Source: Tolypothrix tenuis PCC 7101 | Lineage (GTDB): Bacteria > Cyanobacteriota > Cyanobacteriia > Cyanobacteriales > Nostocaceae | DNA length: 64,000 bases | Direction: 5' to 3' | Assembly: GCF_002368295.1 (NCBI RefSeq) | Contig: NZ_AP018248.1 | Coordinates: 3,577,502 to 3,641,501, forward strand | Shown here: positions 33,658-42,498 of the stretch, one piece after another | Layout: each line of letters begins with the position of its first letter | Numbering within the stretch: position 1 is the stretch's first letter | Notes under the pieces: generated by a model | Told to the model about the DNA's origin: nothing | What the model saw: the letters and a program-made list of their open reading frames with translations, nothing else | The model's database searches: none | Program-made: the position numbers and the translations under genes

Positions 33658-33914
33658 ACGATAGGTTTGCATTGCTCATTGCCCTCAAATGCTACCAAAA
33701 TCTCTTCTGGTAAAGGAGCAGTAAAGTCTTCCGGTACTATGAACAGTCCTCGATCCTGCCCTAAACTATCGCTTCGGTTTGATGCGGCGCGGAACGGAAC
33801 TAACTTTGCGATCGCAATACCTTGGTTAGAAATAATGATTTTTTCTCCTAATTCTACGCGTGACAACATCTCTGTAAAATTTGTTTGAGCTTGATCAATA
33901 TTTACAGTTTCCAT
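33654..33914 (-). CDS. Phd/YefM-type antitoxin-like protein
   Basis: 86 residues from the ATG at 33914. The N-terminus METVNIDQAQTNFTEMLSRVELGEKIIISNQGIAIAKLVP is the Phd/YefM DNA-binding fold. The C-terminal part (FIVPEDFTAPLPEEILVAFEGN) resembles the toxin-binding tails of antitoxins paired with PIN toxins. No toxin gene follows; instead an HTH gene is coupled to it by a 4-bp overlap. It may be an orphan antitoxin used as a regulator of the R-M islet. Confidence 0.82.
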   Translation of the reverse strand: METVNIDQAQTNFTEMLSRVELGEKIIISNQGIAIAKLVPFRAASNRSDSLGQDRGLFIVPEDFTAPLPEEILVAFEGNEQCKPIV

Positions 33915-33955
33915 AAAATTAAAAAACTCAGCCGTTAAATTCAATGTAAACAACC

Positions 33956-34246
33956 TCATTGTTCTATTTTACGAATTTCGACATCAGCTATGATGTCAAG
34001 TTGACAAGCTAATCTTACATTGGGATGGTTCGGTACTAAGGTATTCAACATTTCCTGTTCATCAGGTAGGGGAGGCGAAATTTCACCAATCACCTCAACT
34101 AAACAAGTTCCGCAAATACCAGTGCGACAACCAAACAATACAGGTGAATTTTGAATTGTCAGATACTCAGATAAATTTTGATGAGGTTGCAGATTTATGG
34201 GGGGATAGTTAGTTCCCGGAAAGGATATTTTACAAAGTTCAGGCAT
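33956..34246 (-). CDS. [2Fe-2S] plant-type ferredoxin
   Basis: 96 residues. The cluster motif is FGCRTGICGTCLVEV (C-x4-C-x2-C, about 39-47), with a fourth Cys in RLACQLD (about 81). It is a small soluble electron carrier. Its position downstream of a Rieske oxygenase, two diiron proteins and a small gene, all on the same strand, makes it the likely electron donor for those oxygenases rather than the photosynthetic PetF, from which it differs (for example, the N-terminus has FPGTNYPPINLQP). Confidence 0.88.
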   Translation of the reverse strand: MPELCKISFPGTNYPPINLQPHQNLSEYLTIQNSPVLFGCRTGICGTCLVEVIGEISPPLPDEQEMLNTLVPNHPNVRLACQLDIIADVEIRKIEQ

Positions 34247-34404
34247 AATTAATCAATTAATGCACAGGGATAAAACTTAAAATCTTTACCATTAAATAGC
34301 TTGCGATCGCACAATTTAAATTTGCAATTAAATAAGCAGGATTAGGCATACAATTCGCACATTGTATACCCAATCGATTTTATTTACCTGGCTGGCTTTT
34401 TGCG

Positions 34405-34596
34405 TCAAACATCAACATTTATCTGTTCTATCTGTCTAGCAGCTTTCTCCCACAGCTTTGCTGAATGTTCGTCTTGCCAATGAGTTCTCAAATTTTCTGC
34501 TTTTTTGTGGCATAAGCGCTCTAACATTTCTAAAATAGCAGATAATGTCAATTTATCAAGTAATGTTTCTAGAATCTCCATATATTCTTTGTGCAT
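34405..34596 (-). CDS. Small helical protein of unknown function in the oxygenase cluster
   Basis: 63 residues starting at the ATG at 34596, which has an AAGAGG ribosome site; a GTG at 34620 is the alternative. The sequence is charged and helical by eye (EYMEILETLLDKLTLSAILEMLERLCHKKAENLRTHW), with no cysteine motif or signal. It sits between the AurF-like oxygenase and the ferredoxin genes. A carrier or small accessory role is possible, but there is no serine motif like that of an acyl carrier protein. Not recognised. Confidence 0.65.
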   Translation of the reverse strand: MHKEYMEILETLLDKLTLSAILEMLERLCHKKAENLRTHWQDEHSAKLWEKAARQIEQINVDV

Positions 34597-34687
34597 GATA
34601 TGTACCTCTTGGATGTCCACTGATATATTCTGACAAAAGCTATGTAGATAACTTTTGTTTTATCAAATATATAGATTAAGATTTATT

Positions 34688-35863
34688 TCAATTTCGATAA
34701 TTTTGAAACCTTTGAAAAGCACTTTTTTGAGTTGCTAGATATCGAGCCAGGGAATTAGCTCCCATAATTGACATTTCTCGATTTTGCTGCCAAAGATAAT
34801 CGAGCTTTTCGACATAGACTTTATAAGATGCCATCGCTTCTTGATGGGTGGAAAAACTGCGATGCAAGCCTTCCGATTCTTCGGTAAAACAGCGACGAAT
34901 CATTTCTTTAGCATCATTATCACTCATAGAAAAAATTGGCGATCGCAACAATTTATAAATCTTGTCATACAGCGCTGGGTCGTACCAGAAAATTCCGTTA
35001 ATCGCTGCTGAAAAGTGAAAGTGATCGCGCTGACATCCAATCAATCCTAAATTAGCAACTAGGCTCTCAAATGCCGTTGGTGGAGGCAGGCAGGTAACGA
35101 CATCGTGAGATATAATTGTCGAACTATTAAAATGAAAGCTCTCATCTAGAAAGTGGTAGTAAGAGATTTTCGCAGGAATAGGTGCAGTTTCAGAATAAGG
35201 ATGTTTTTGATAATAATTGCTGAGTTTATGCTGTACTAATTTGCCATTTAGTGTCCGCACTCCTCGGACTGTAAAATACTGACAAGCTAAAAAGGTATTA
35301 TTTGCAGAAATCAAACCGAAGTATTGCAGTTGAATTTTTTTCCACCAAGTTTTGAGAGCGTTTGTGTCAGCATAAACTATCGTTTCGGTAAACGGGCCGC
35401 GCATGGGGTAAGTAAATATCAATTCTCCAAATAATGCTTGCTCAACCTGTTTAGCAATTGTCCGAAAAGCATTGATATGCGCTCTTTCTTGAGAGGATTC
35501 TAAATCTAAGGTATCACAAATTAAGCGGAAATCTTCATGAGCATAAAGTCCGGCTGCGCTAGTTTGATTAAAATATATTGTGGCAATTTCAGCAGAAACT
35601 ATTTGCGAATAGTATGCTACCCAGTAAAGGTGATTTAAAATGACACGTTGATGTGGGCTAGATTGTTCCCATAAAGCTGTACCGTAGAGTAGGGAAAATT
35701 CTTCAGGATTCCAATATTCTTTTTGGCAATCTTCATAGCGAAAATTAGCTGTTGCTTCATCCATTAAAGCAGTATGATCTTGCTGTTTGTTGCGAGTGTG
35801 GTTAATTTGTAATTTACGATAGGTGGTTGGATTTTCTGATAGTTTTTGAATAGTATTTTGCAT
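34688..35863 (-). CDS. AurF-like diiron oxygenase (p-aminobenzoate N-oxygenase family)
   Basis: 391 residues. Candidate iron ligands are Glu92 in SAEIATIYF, Glu126 and His129 in SQERAHINAF (ExxH), and His237, Glu241 and His244 in HFLDESFHF (H-x3-E-x2-H). This order and spacing closely follow AurF (E101, E136/H139, H223/E227/H230); the equivalent of AurF E196 was not identified with certainty. AurF-type enzymes oxidise aryl or alkyl amines to nitro groups or hydroxylate carbon. It lies in a run Rieske-ferritin-like-AurF-like-small protein-ferredoxin. The substrate is unknown. Confidence 0.75.
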   Translation of the reverse strand: MQNTIQKLSENPTTYRKLQINHTRNKQQDHTALMDEATANFRYEDCQKEYWNPEEFSLLYGTALWEQSSPHQRVILNHLYWVAYYSQIVSAEIATIYFNQTSAAGLYAHEDFRLICDTLDLESSQERAHINAFRTIAKQVEQALFGELIFTYPMRGPFTETIVYADTNALKTWWKKIQLQYFGLISANNTFLACQYFTVRGVRTLNGKLVQHKLSNYYQKHPYSETAPIPAKISYYHFLDESFHFNSSTIISHDVVTCLPPPTAFESLVANLGLIGCQRDHFHFSAAINGIFWYDPALYDKIYKLLRSPIFSMSDNDAKEMIRRCFTEESEGLHRSFSTHQEAMASYKVYVEKLDYLWQQNREMSIMGANSLARYLATQKSAFQRFQNYRN

Positions 35864-35926
35864 ATCAAAGTTTTTACGTTGTGATGAGAAGTATTAATTA
35901 GGCTCACGCAAAGAAGAGTAAGAGGG

Positions 35927-36844
35927 TTAATAAACGCATTGATGAGGGGGGAGTGGTGAAAATGCGCCGCGTTCCTCTAAAGCTTGTACAATGGCTTCTG
36001 CGGATGCACCACCCATGAGCGATCGCAGTATCTCTAATCTGGTTCCACTGTGGGTTTTGGTATCGAGTTCTTCGAGGATTTGGATTTTTTGCGATCGCGA
36101 AAGATGTCCTTTTACCTGCTCAATGGCTGATAGAACGCTTTGCGGCCCTACTTGTACCATAGATAGAAAGCTAGCTAAAATCTCGATTGCGGCTGCTTTA
36201 CTTGTTGCTGAAACAGGATTGCGGTTAAATAGCATTGTTCCTGTACCATGATGGCGAGATTCGGCTTGGAGAAAACTGAAGAAAAGTTCCGCGAGGATAG
36301 GATGATGACACTCTTTAGACAAGCGGCGGTAATGGCTTAATCCCCATCCTTCTAAAACTACTTGCAGCACAAATAACAATACTGTTTTGTCTGCACTTTC
36401 AACTACTTCTGCTAGTAACTTTAGAAATGGATCGTTGCTATTAGTAGATGCAATTTCTGGTAAAAAATTAATGATTTGGCTGAGGTGAGTAGCTTCATCA
36501 GCGCTAAACAGTGCATAAAGCATTCTTTCTTCCACTGTTTCTGCTAACAATACCATTTTTGCCATGTAACCAACGCCAGCTTTCTCGATAAAATAAGATT
36601 CTGCTAATAGGCTGCGATTGGTAAACTGAAGTATGGCAGATTGTTCATCTAAACTCGCTTGTTGAAAAATTTGGACTTGATGTAAATTAAAAAATTTTGC
36701 ATCCCAATAATTTAATTGTGGTTGTGAAGTCTTATCGTTTTGATTAGGTAATGCGGCTGTTAATATTCGCCGCAGTTTATCATCATAATTTATATGCGGT
36801 AAATCTATTCCGGCAATTTTATAGGACAAATCAATGTTGTTCAT
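35927..36844 (-). CDS. Ferritin-like diiron protein of unknown function
   Basis: 305 residues from the ATG at 36844, which overlaps the 3' end of the Rieske gene by 14 bp (translational coupling). The helical core has two ExxH motifs: EATH within MLYALFSADEATHLSQI (about 117-133) and ESRH within FFSFLQAESRHHGTGTM (about 190-206), with further Glu residues in VEERMLYA. This suggests a carboxylate-bridged diiron site. The C-terminus (HLSRSQKIQILEELD onwards) is an extra helical part. It probably works with the neighbouring Rieske or AurF-like enzymes. No precise family name can be given. Confidence 0.72.
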   Translation of the reverse strand: MNNIDLSYKIAGIDLPHINYDDKLRRILTAALPNQNDKTSQPQLNYWDAKFFNLHQVQIFQQASLDEQSAILQFTNRSLLAESYFIEKAGVGYMAKMVLLAETVEERMLYALFSADEATHLSQIINFLPEIASTNSNDPFLKLLAEVVESADKTVLLFVLQVVLEGWGLSHYRRLSKECHHPILAELFFSFLQAESRHHGTGTMLFNRNPVSATSKAAAIEILASFLSMVQVGPQSVLSAIEQVKGHLSRSQKIQILEELDTKTHSGTRLEILRSLMGGASAEAIVQALEERGAFSPLPPHQCVY

Positions 36845-37880
36845 GTTCAAATAAAGATGCAGATGAAATAGGAGAATCAACAGTTTCCCAAGTTTTCCAG
36901 GTTAAAGCTTTTTGCTGATTAACGTGCTGAATAAATTGCAGAATAGATTGATCTGCTTTAATAGGTATTTTTAAATCAAATTGAATTGTTTGAAAGACTT
37001 GAGTATCGCCTTTAGCAAAGTAATTACCAACCTGTTGCGTTAACCACAGTAATACACGATTTACACTCCATCCTAAAAACCCATTGCGTTTGCGAGTTAC
37101 TAAAATTGTTTGCCCTTCTGTTTTGCCATCTTCTAACATTCGCAACGCAAAGATGATATAGAAGTGTAAAAAATCTGGGCCTAGCGTTACAGTTCCAGTG
37201 TTGCCATACCAATAGCACATACTATATGTAACTTCATTGCGATATAGAGGACGAATCAGGCGAATTAACCAGGAATCATCGCCTCCTCTTGTAATGTTGC
37301 TGAAGGTAATAGCATTAGAGTTGAGGTTTTGGGAATCAAAGACAATTTCTAAAGGTAAATTATGTACTGTATTGAAATGGTGAGCATCAATTGCATTAAT
37401 TAATAACACATTGGGATGGCAATTTTTGACAAACCGAGTCCCTAATATATAGTCAAATTCTACGTTTTCTAGTTCCGGTACAAAAGGTAATTTACTTGGC
37501 TTATCTTCTCCTACCCAAACCCAAATCATGCCATATTTTTCTGCCGTTGACCAAGTTTTAATACATACAGGTAAGGGTTTTCCCAATGAAGGAACCTCTA
37601 CACAAATTCCGCGCTCATCATATTTCCAGTTATGAAAAAAGCAGCGAATTCCTTCACCTTCTACTTTACCTTCTGCTAAATGTGCGCCCATGTGTGGACA
37701 ATAAGCATCTACTGCTATTACTTGTCCGCTAGCTCCGCGATAAATTGCGAGATTTCTACCTAATAATTTTACAGCTTTTACTTTGCCAATCTTTAATTTT
37801 TTGGATGGTAATGCCCAATACCATCCCTCAACAAATAGTTTTGGATTATTAAAAATAGAGGTTGTGCTAGTAGAATGCAT
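36831..37880 (-). CDS. Rieske non-haem iron oxygenase (2)
   Basis: 349 residues. The Rieske motif is VDAYCPHMGAHLAEG...RCFFHNWKYDERG (C-x-H and C-x2-H), and the iron site is NAIDAHHFNTVHNLP (D-x2-H-x4-H). It resembles the third Rieske protein (40888) more than the first: both have CPH(M/L)G, G(K)VxG and the C-terminal TxKRxGxxG segment. The 3' end overlaps the ferritin-like gene. The preceding intergenic region holds two GATGCGTTA/GGTGCGTTA palindromes. Confidence 0.9.
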   Translation of the reverse strand: MHSTSTTSIFNNPKLFVEGWYWALPSKKLKIGKVKAVKLLGRNLAIYRGASGQVIAVDAYCPHMGAHLAEGKVEGEGIRCFFHNWKYDERGICVEVPSLGKPLPVCIKTWSTAEKYGMIWVWVGEDKPSKLPFVPELENVEFDYILGTRFVKNCHPNVLLINAIDAHHFNTVHNLPLEIVFDSQNLNSNAITFSNITRGGDDSWLIRLIRPLYRNEVTYSMCYWYGNTGTVTLGPDFLHFYIIFALRMLEDGKTEGQTILVTRKRNGFLGWSVNRVLLWLTQQVGNYFAKGDTQVFQTIQFDLKIPIKADQSILQFIQHVNQQKALTWKTWETVDSPISSASLFEHEQH

Positions 37881-37964
37881 ATATTTTATAGTCTTTTATT
37901 ACAAATATCTAATTATTTTAAAATAGGAAATATATATGACTCATGTTTGATTTTTAAATCTCAG

Positions 37965-38096
37965 GTAGGATGCGTTAGCGATAGCGTAACGCATCAATGC
38001 CAAAGCAGAGATTTTTTCATAAATAAAATCGGATTTCTATATAATTTAAATTAATTTATTGGTGGTGCGTTACGGCGAAGCCTAACGCACCCTACG
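37965..38096. repeat. Two palindromic repeats (GATGCGTTA and GGTGCGTTA types)
   Basis: The first (37965-37995) is GATGCGTTAGCGATAGCG plus TAACGCATC; the second (38064-38096) reads GGTGCGTTACGGCGAAGCC and then TAACGCACC. Both are dispersed in this window and lie between the Rieske 2 and SulP genes. Confidence 0.85.
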
Positions 38097-38143
38097 ATTG
38101 AACTATCTACACTCAATGATTTGGTGTTGATCAGCAGTTAATT

Positions 38144-39844
38144 TCAATCATTTAATTCCAACAACTCTGGAGATTTTAAATTAGCCGCTACAGGTTGAGA
38201 ATGTTGAGGAGTAATAGAGTAAATAGCATCTGTTGTTGTTTCAAAGCAATTAGATAATCCAATTGTTTGTAACAATCCCGAACGTTCTAATAACTGTTGA
38301 ACCTGTGGCTGTAAACCTGTGAGAATTAAACGACAATTATGCCTTTCCAAATCATGATAAATATCCTCTAAAGCCACCAAGCCTGTTGTGTCCATATTCG
38401 GTACAAACCGCAACCTCAAAATTAAATACTTCACTTCTGGTTGCTCTCTCAGGAAAGTAACAAACCTTTCCGCAGCACCAAAAAATACAGGGCCATCTAC
38501 ACGATAAACCGCAATTTCTTTGCTTAATTCTAAAGGAATCCCGGGAGGAAATACTTCGGTTTCTGGGATTTTCGCCAAGCTTAAATCGCTCATGCGCTTG
38601 ATAAATAATGCGCCAGCTGCAATTAATCCCACTTCTACAGCCAGAACCAAATCAAATAATATTGTGACTAGCCAGGTGAGAATCATCACCGCAAAGTCGG
38701 AGTAGGTAGCACGTAGTAGTAAGCCAATAGCTTCCCATTCAATCATCCGCAGACTAACTACCATCAAAATCCCTGCCAAGGCTGCTAAAGGAATCTGTGC
38801 TGCGAGGGGTGCTAAAGTTAACACAATCAGCGCTAAAGCAACGCCGTGAATTACGCCAGATAACCGGGTTTTACCACCAGAACGGACATTAACCGCAGTC
38901 CGCGCGATCGCACCTGTGGCGGGAATGCCACCGAAAAATGGAATAATGATATTGGCTAAACCTTGACCAATTAATTCGCGATCGCTGTTGTGTTTTTCGC
39001 TCACAGTCATCCCATCAGCCACGACTGCTGACAGCAAGGATTCAATACTACCCAGTGCTGCTAAAGCCAAAGCTGGATTAATCAGTTCCCGAATTAAGCC
39101 AAAATCATTCCAGTGAGGAATACCTTGTAGCATTGGTAAAGCTTGCGGGATGGCTCCAATAGTGGGAACATCGAGATGCAAATAAGATGCGATCGCAGTT
39201 GCTAACACCAACCCCATCAACGAACCGGGTATTGTAGTATTAATCTTGGGCCATAGAATATTAGTTGCAATTACCAGGATTGCTAATAAAACTGCTGCCC
39301 AATTTAACGCTTCTACATGAGTTAGAGTTTGCCAAAGTCCCGGCAAAAAATGTTCTTGACGCGGTAGTTGTAAGCCAAAGAAATTATTTAATTGACCACA
39401 AAAAATAATAACGGCAATCCCATTAGTAAAACCAGCCGTTACCGGATAGGGAATAAATTTAACTAATTGTCCAAGTTTAGCGACTCCTAAAGCAATCTGG
39501 ATGATTCCAGCCATTACCCCAGCAATCCAAACTTTCTCTAGTCCGTACTTGGCGACAATTCCCACCAAAATTACAGCCATTGCACCTGTAGGGCCTGTAA
39601 TTTGTACTGGTGAACCGCCAAAAATTGCTGCGACAATTCCTGCCACAATAGCAGTGTACAGTCCCGCCTTTGGTTCTACGCCACTAGCCACCGCAAAAGC
39701 TAATGCTAAAGGTAAGGCTACCACAGCAGCCGTCAGTCCTCCCGCCAAATCGCCCCGCAGGTTAGTAAACAAGCGATTGACACCAAAAAACTGCGGTGCT
39801 TCTACAGTCTTAGCTATTACTATCTCTTCACTTTTAACTTTCAT
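38144..39844 (-). CDS. SulP-family anion transporter with STAS domain
   Basis: 566 residues. About ten to twelve membrane segments (about 27-420) contain the SulP signature LRGDLAGGLTAAVVALPLALAFAVASG and VQITGPTGAMAVIL. A C-terminal STAS domain follows (about 440-545, AVYRVDGPVFFGAAERFVTFL and LILRLRFVPNMDTTGLVALEDI). Members carry sulfate or, in cyanobacteria, bicarbonate with sodium (BicA); the substrate cannot be fixed by eye. It is 26 bp downstream of an unknown gene and co-directional with the oxygenases. It is probably independent in function. Confidence 0.88.
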   Translation of the reverse strand: MKVKSEEIVIAKTVEAPQFFGVNRLFTNLRGDLAGGLTAAVVALPLALAFAVASGVEPKAGLYTAIVAGIVAAIFGGSPVQITGPTGAMAVILVGIVAKYGLEKVWIAGVMAGIIQIALGVAKLGQLVKFIPYPVTAGFTNGIAVIIFCGQLNNFFGLQLPRQEHFLPGLWQTLTHVEALNWAAVLLAILVIATNILWPKINTTIPGSLMGLVLATAIASYLHLDVPTIGAIPQALPMLQGIPHWNDFGLIRELINPALALAALGSIESLLSAVVADGMTVSEKHNSDRELIGQGLANIIIPFFGGIPATGAIARTAVNVRSGGKTRLSGVIHGVALALIVLTLAPLAAQIPLAALAGILMVVSLRMIEWEAIGLLLRATYSDFAVMILTWLVTILFDLVLAVEVGLIAAGALFIKRMSDLSLAKIPETEVFPPGIPLELSKEIAVYRVDGPVFFGAAERFVTFLREQPEVKYLILRLRFVPNMDTTGLVALEDIYHDLERHNCRLILTGLQPQVQQLLERSGLLQTIGLSNCFETTTDAIYSITPQHSQPVAANLKSPELLELND

Positions 39845-39869
39845 ACACTAGTTGATAGACGCATAGGTT

Positions 39870-40610
39870 TTAAATCAGAACCGAATCTTGCACAAATTCT
39901 AACAGCGATTCTGAATGCCACATTCTTTGTCCAGCACGTGTAAGATTGTCATAACTGATTTCAGTTAAACACACCAATTCATCCCCTTGGCGATAATCTG
40001 GGTTTTTTTGTTCAAAAAACTGGATATGGGGGTTATTCTGTCTTCCTGTAGGAATTTCAATTAAATTCTCGCGCAGAATCTGCGGATTTTGGAAGCGAAC
40101 AATACCACTGGCTTGTTGATAGGAATCACCATAATATTGCTGTCCCAAACTCGCTATCAGGTTGGTGATATGGGTAGGTGTAATGGTATTGTGGCGGGGG
40201 TAAAACTCTTGCCAAAAAGTTGGGAGAAAGCGGTAAGTACGAAAGCCAGAACAAATTAGCAGCCAGTATAACTTATTTTCTACATAGTGTTGGCGCAGAA
40301 AATTCACAGCATTAATCCAAGAACGCGGTAGCGTTGTACTCGACCAAGCACTAGGATCAACAATCGTATCGCCGGAATAAATTACACTAATTCGCTCTCC
40401 TGCAAAAGTAGTCTGGCTCAACATGAGAGTTGAAAAGCCTTTCAGGGTGTGGGTGATGTCGTCCCGCAACAACAACACCCAGTTTTTGCGCTCTAAATCA
40501 GCCTGAAAGTTATCCCAGGTTACACCTTTAAAATGATTATCTAGCAGCGCATACATAGCAATGCGATCGCTTGGGTGCAAATTTTGAACAGGAACCAGCG
40601 AACTCTTCAT
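39870..40610 (-). CDS. Conserved protein of unknown function, possibly a GNAT-like fold
   Basis: 246 residues, no signal peptide or clear membrane segment. The first half (LLDNHFKGVTWDNFQADLERKNWVLLLRDDITHTLKGFSTLMLSQTTFAGERISVIYSGDTIVDP) has the beta-alpha pattern and central hydrophobic strand expected of an acyltransferase of the GNAT type, but no clear acetyl-CoA loop was found. The second half contains FRTYRFLPTFWQEFYPRH. It lies between the third Rieske gene and SulP on the same strand. I do not recognise the family with confidence. Confidence 0.6.
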   Translation of the reverse strand: MKSSLVPVQNLHPSDRIAMYALLDNHFKGVTWDNFQADLERKNWVLLLRDDITHTLKGFSTLMLSQTTFAGERISVIYSGDTIVDPSAWSSTTLPRSWINAVNFLRQHYVENKLYWLLICSGFRTYRFLPTFWQEFYPRHNTITPTHITNLIASLGQQYYGDSYQQASGIVRFQNPQILRENLIEIPTGRQNNPHIQFFEQKNPDYRQGDELVCLTEISYDNLTRAGQRMWHSESLLEFVQDSVLI

Positions 40611-40838
40611 TATCGGTAATTACTTAAAAATAATTAGATACAAGTTATCAATTAACACTTTAACGAGTCGGTCGCTAAAGTTACATACTAATGTGACAGA
40701 TTTTCAAATGGTTATTGAGTAGATTATGAATTATGAATTAAAATCAGAAGTATAAGTAATATGTGTTAAATGTATATCTTCGATATAATTTGTCACTAAA
40801 AACATTATTAAAGCCTTTTATAGAACACCATAAAAGAT

Positions 40839-40872
40839 GGTGCGTTATCCTATGGCATAACACACCCTACGA
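40839..40872. repeat. Palindromic repeat GGTGCGTTATCC...GGCATAACACACC
   Basis: A dispersed GGTGCGTTA-type palindrome followed by CTACG, downstream of the third Rieske gene. Also present at 44479-44510 and 49778-49808. Confidence 0.8.
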
Positions 40873-40887
40873 TTTAAATTTATTAGC

Positions 40888-41910
40888 TTAATTTTGAATC
40901 TTAACTTTTGAACTTACCTCAGATTTTGACCATCGAGAAGGTTTTAGTTGGTTTACATACTCCATATATTGAGCCAATGGCTGATCGATACTCAAGAGCA
41001 ATTTAGGATTAAAGCGAATATTCTCGTAAATCTTGCCGTCTTCATCTCTGAGCATATAGTAAGCCAAGCGAGTACAAAATAGCAAAAATTTACTCAGCAG
41101 ATATCCCACAATTCCTTTACGTTTTGCAGTTACATAAATAGGTTGAATGCGCGTTCTTCCTGGTGCAATTGGAGTGTAAGCATATATCATGTGCAATGGC
41201 GGAAACAGCCGCACATTTTTCATCATTGTTAATAAACCAATGCAACCATTAGCATAGCGCATCGAATATTCATAGGTAGAACCTAGAAATCTTTGTCCTA
41301 ACTTTTCTCTCCAGGTTGTTTGAGGAAATTGCCCCCGCATTGTAAAGTCAATTTGTGTACCTAATTCGCTGCGATGTAGCGACAAATTCATTTTGATATC
41401 TAAATGATGAATTGTTTTTAAATGTTGAGCATCAATCCCATTCATCATACAAATATGGTGATGGCAACTTCTTTCAAATGCAGTATCAGGTTGTGCAACA
41501 ATTTCTTTACCTTTCAATTCATCAAAATCAGCCACACCTTCTGGAGCTACAGCATCAGGATAAACCCAGATAAAACCATACTTTTCTTCTGTTGCATAAG
41601 CCTCTACTTTCGCTTGATTCGGAATCGCTGATTGACAGGGAATATTTTGACAAATTCCTGTTTCATCAAATGCCCAATGATGGAAAGCACAGCGAATCCA
41701 ATTACCATCAACCTTTCCAATTCCTAAATCTGTACCCAAATGTGGACAGTAAGCATCTAAAGCTCTTACTATTCCATCTTCACCACGAAATATGGTAATT
41801 CTTTGACCACAAATTTCTACAGATTTGGCTTGTTTTTGGGCTAATTCTTTACTAGTGCAGGCAATATACCAACCCTTAGCAACTATATTCCAATTATTAA
41901 ATATTTGCAT
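40888..41910 (-). CDS. Rieske non-haem iron oxygenase (3)
   Basis: 340 residues. The Rieske motif is LDAYCPHLGTDLGIG...RCAFHHWAFDETG, and the iron motif is NGIDAQHLKTIHHLD (D-x2-H-x4-H). A paralogue of the protein at 36831. Its C-terminal part contains a hydrophobic stretch (GIVGYLLSKFLLFCTRLAYYML, about 270-291), suggesting membrane contact and a lipid substrate. An Mpo1/DUF962-like gene lies 20 bp upstream on the same strand, so the two are likely co-transcribed. Confidence 0.9.
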   Translation of the reverse strand: MQIFNNWNIVAKGWYIACTSKELAQKQAKSVEICGQRITIFRGEDGIVRALDAYCPHLGTDLGIGKVDGNWIRCAFHHWAFDETGICQNIPCQSAIPNQAKVEAYATEEKYGFIWVYPDAVAPEGVADFDELKGKEIVAQPDTAFERSCHHHICMMNGIDAQHLKTIHHLDIKMNLSLHRSELGTQIDFTMRGQFPQTTWREKLGQRFLGSTYEYSMRYANGCIGLLTMMKNVRLFPPLHMIYAYTPIAPGRTRIQPIYVTAKRKGIVGYLLSKFLLFCTRLAYYMLRDEDGKIYENIRFNPKLLLSIDQPLAQYMEYVNQLKPSRWSKSEVSSKVKIQN

Positions 41911-41929
41911 AATTATTTATATTTTTACT

Positions 41930-42313
41930 TCATACTTCATCTTTAGAATACTGATAATTATTCAATATTTCTTGTTTTTGGCGAATATCATCTTGATATT
42001 TACCCATGATTACCCTAAATAGCATTTTACCTAAACAGTAAGAAGCTCGCCAAGAAAACACAGCATCTTGTAAATCTATATGGCTACGCTCAAATAAGAA
42101 ATGTCCAGTTAACCCAATTAGCTGAGTTAATGGTAAGCCTAAGAGTAACCATAAGTTTTGCAGCTTCCAAGCAGAAAACAGTAATCCGTAGAAAAAGAAT
42201 ATACCTACAATATGGAAAGCTATATTAATAGGATGCTGATGTTTGAGAACAAAAACATCCCAATAATCAGTAAAAGGATGATCCTGAATTTGATTATTAA
42301 TTCGATTTCTCAA
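41930..42313 (-). CDS. Mpo1-like (DUF962) small membrane protein
   Basis: 127 residues starting at a TTG (42313) with an AGGAAG ribosome site. KHQHPINIAFHIVGIFFFYGLLF and LIGLTGHFLFERSHIDLQ fit the DUF962/Mpo1 pattern with two hydrophobic hairpins and conserved His residues. Yeast Mpo1 is an iron-dependent dioxygenase that alpha-oxidises 2-hydroxy fatty acids. Its pairing with a Rieske oxygenase and the distant fatty-acid-hydroxylase-type gene suggests lipid oxidation. The start is less certain than the family. Confidence 0.72.
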   Translation of the reverse strand: MRNRINNQIQDHPFTDYWDVFVLKHQHPINIAFHIVGIFFFYGLLFSAWKLQNLWLLLGLPLTQLIGLTGHFLFERSHIDLQDAVFSWRASYCLGKMLFRVIMGKYQDDIRQKQEILNNYQYSKDEV

Positions 42314-42498
42314 CTTGGCTTCCTATATTGCGACAAGGTCAAACAATTTTGGATTTTGGATTGACTCCATAGATAAATCTAGAGGCTTGAGGATTCTATA
42401 GCATTTTGAAATTAATTTTATTTGCGTTCAAAAAAATCGACAATTTTCTGCCTGAACTTTGGGAATTATAAAGCAGAAAACCTTAATAATCCCAAATT

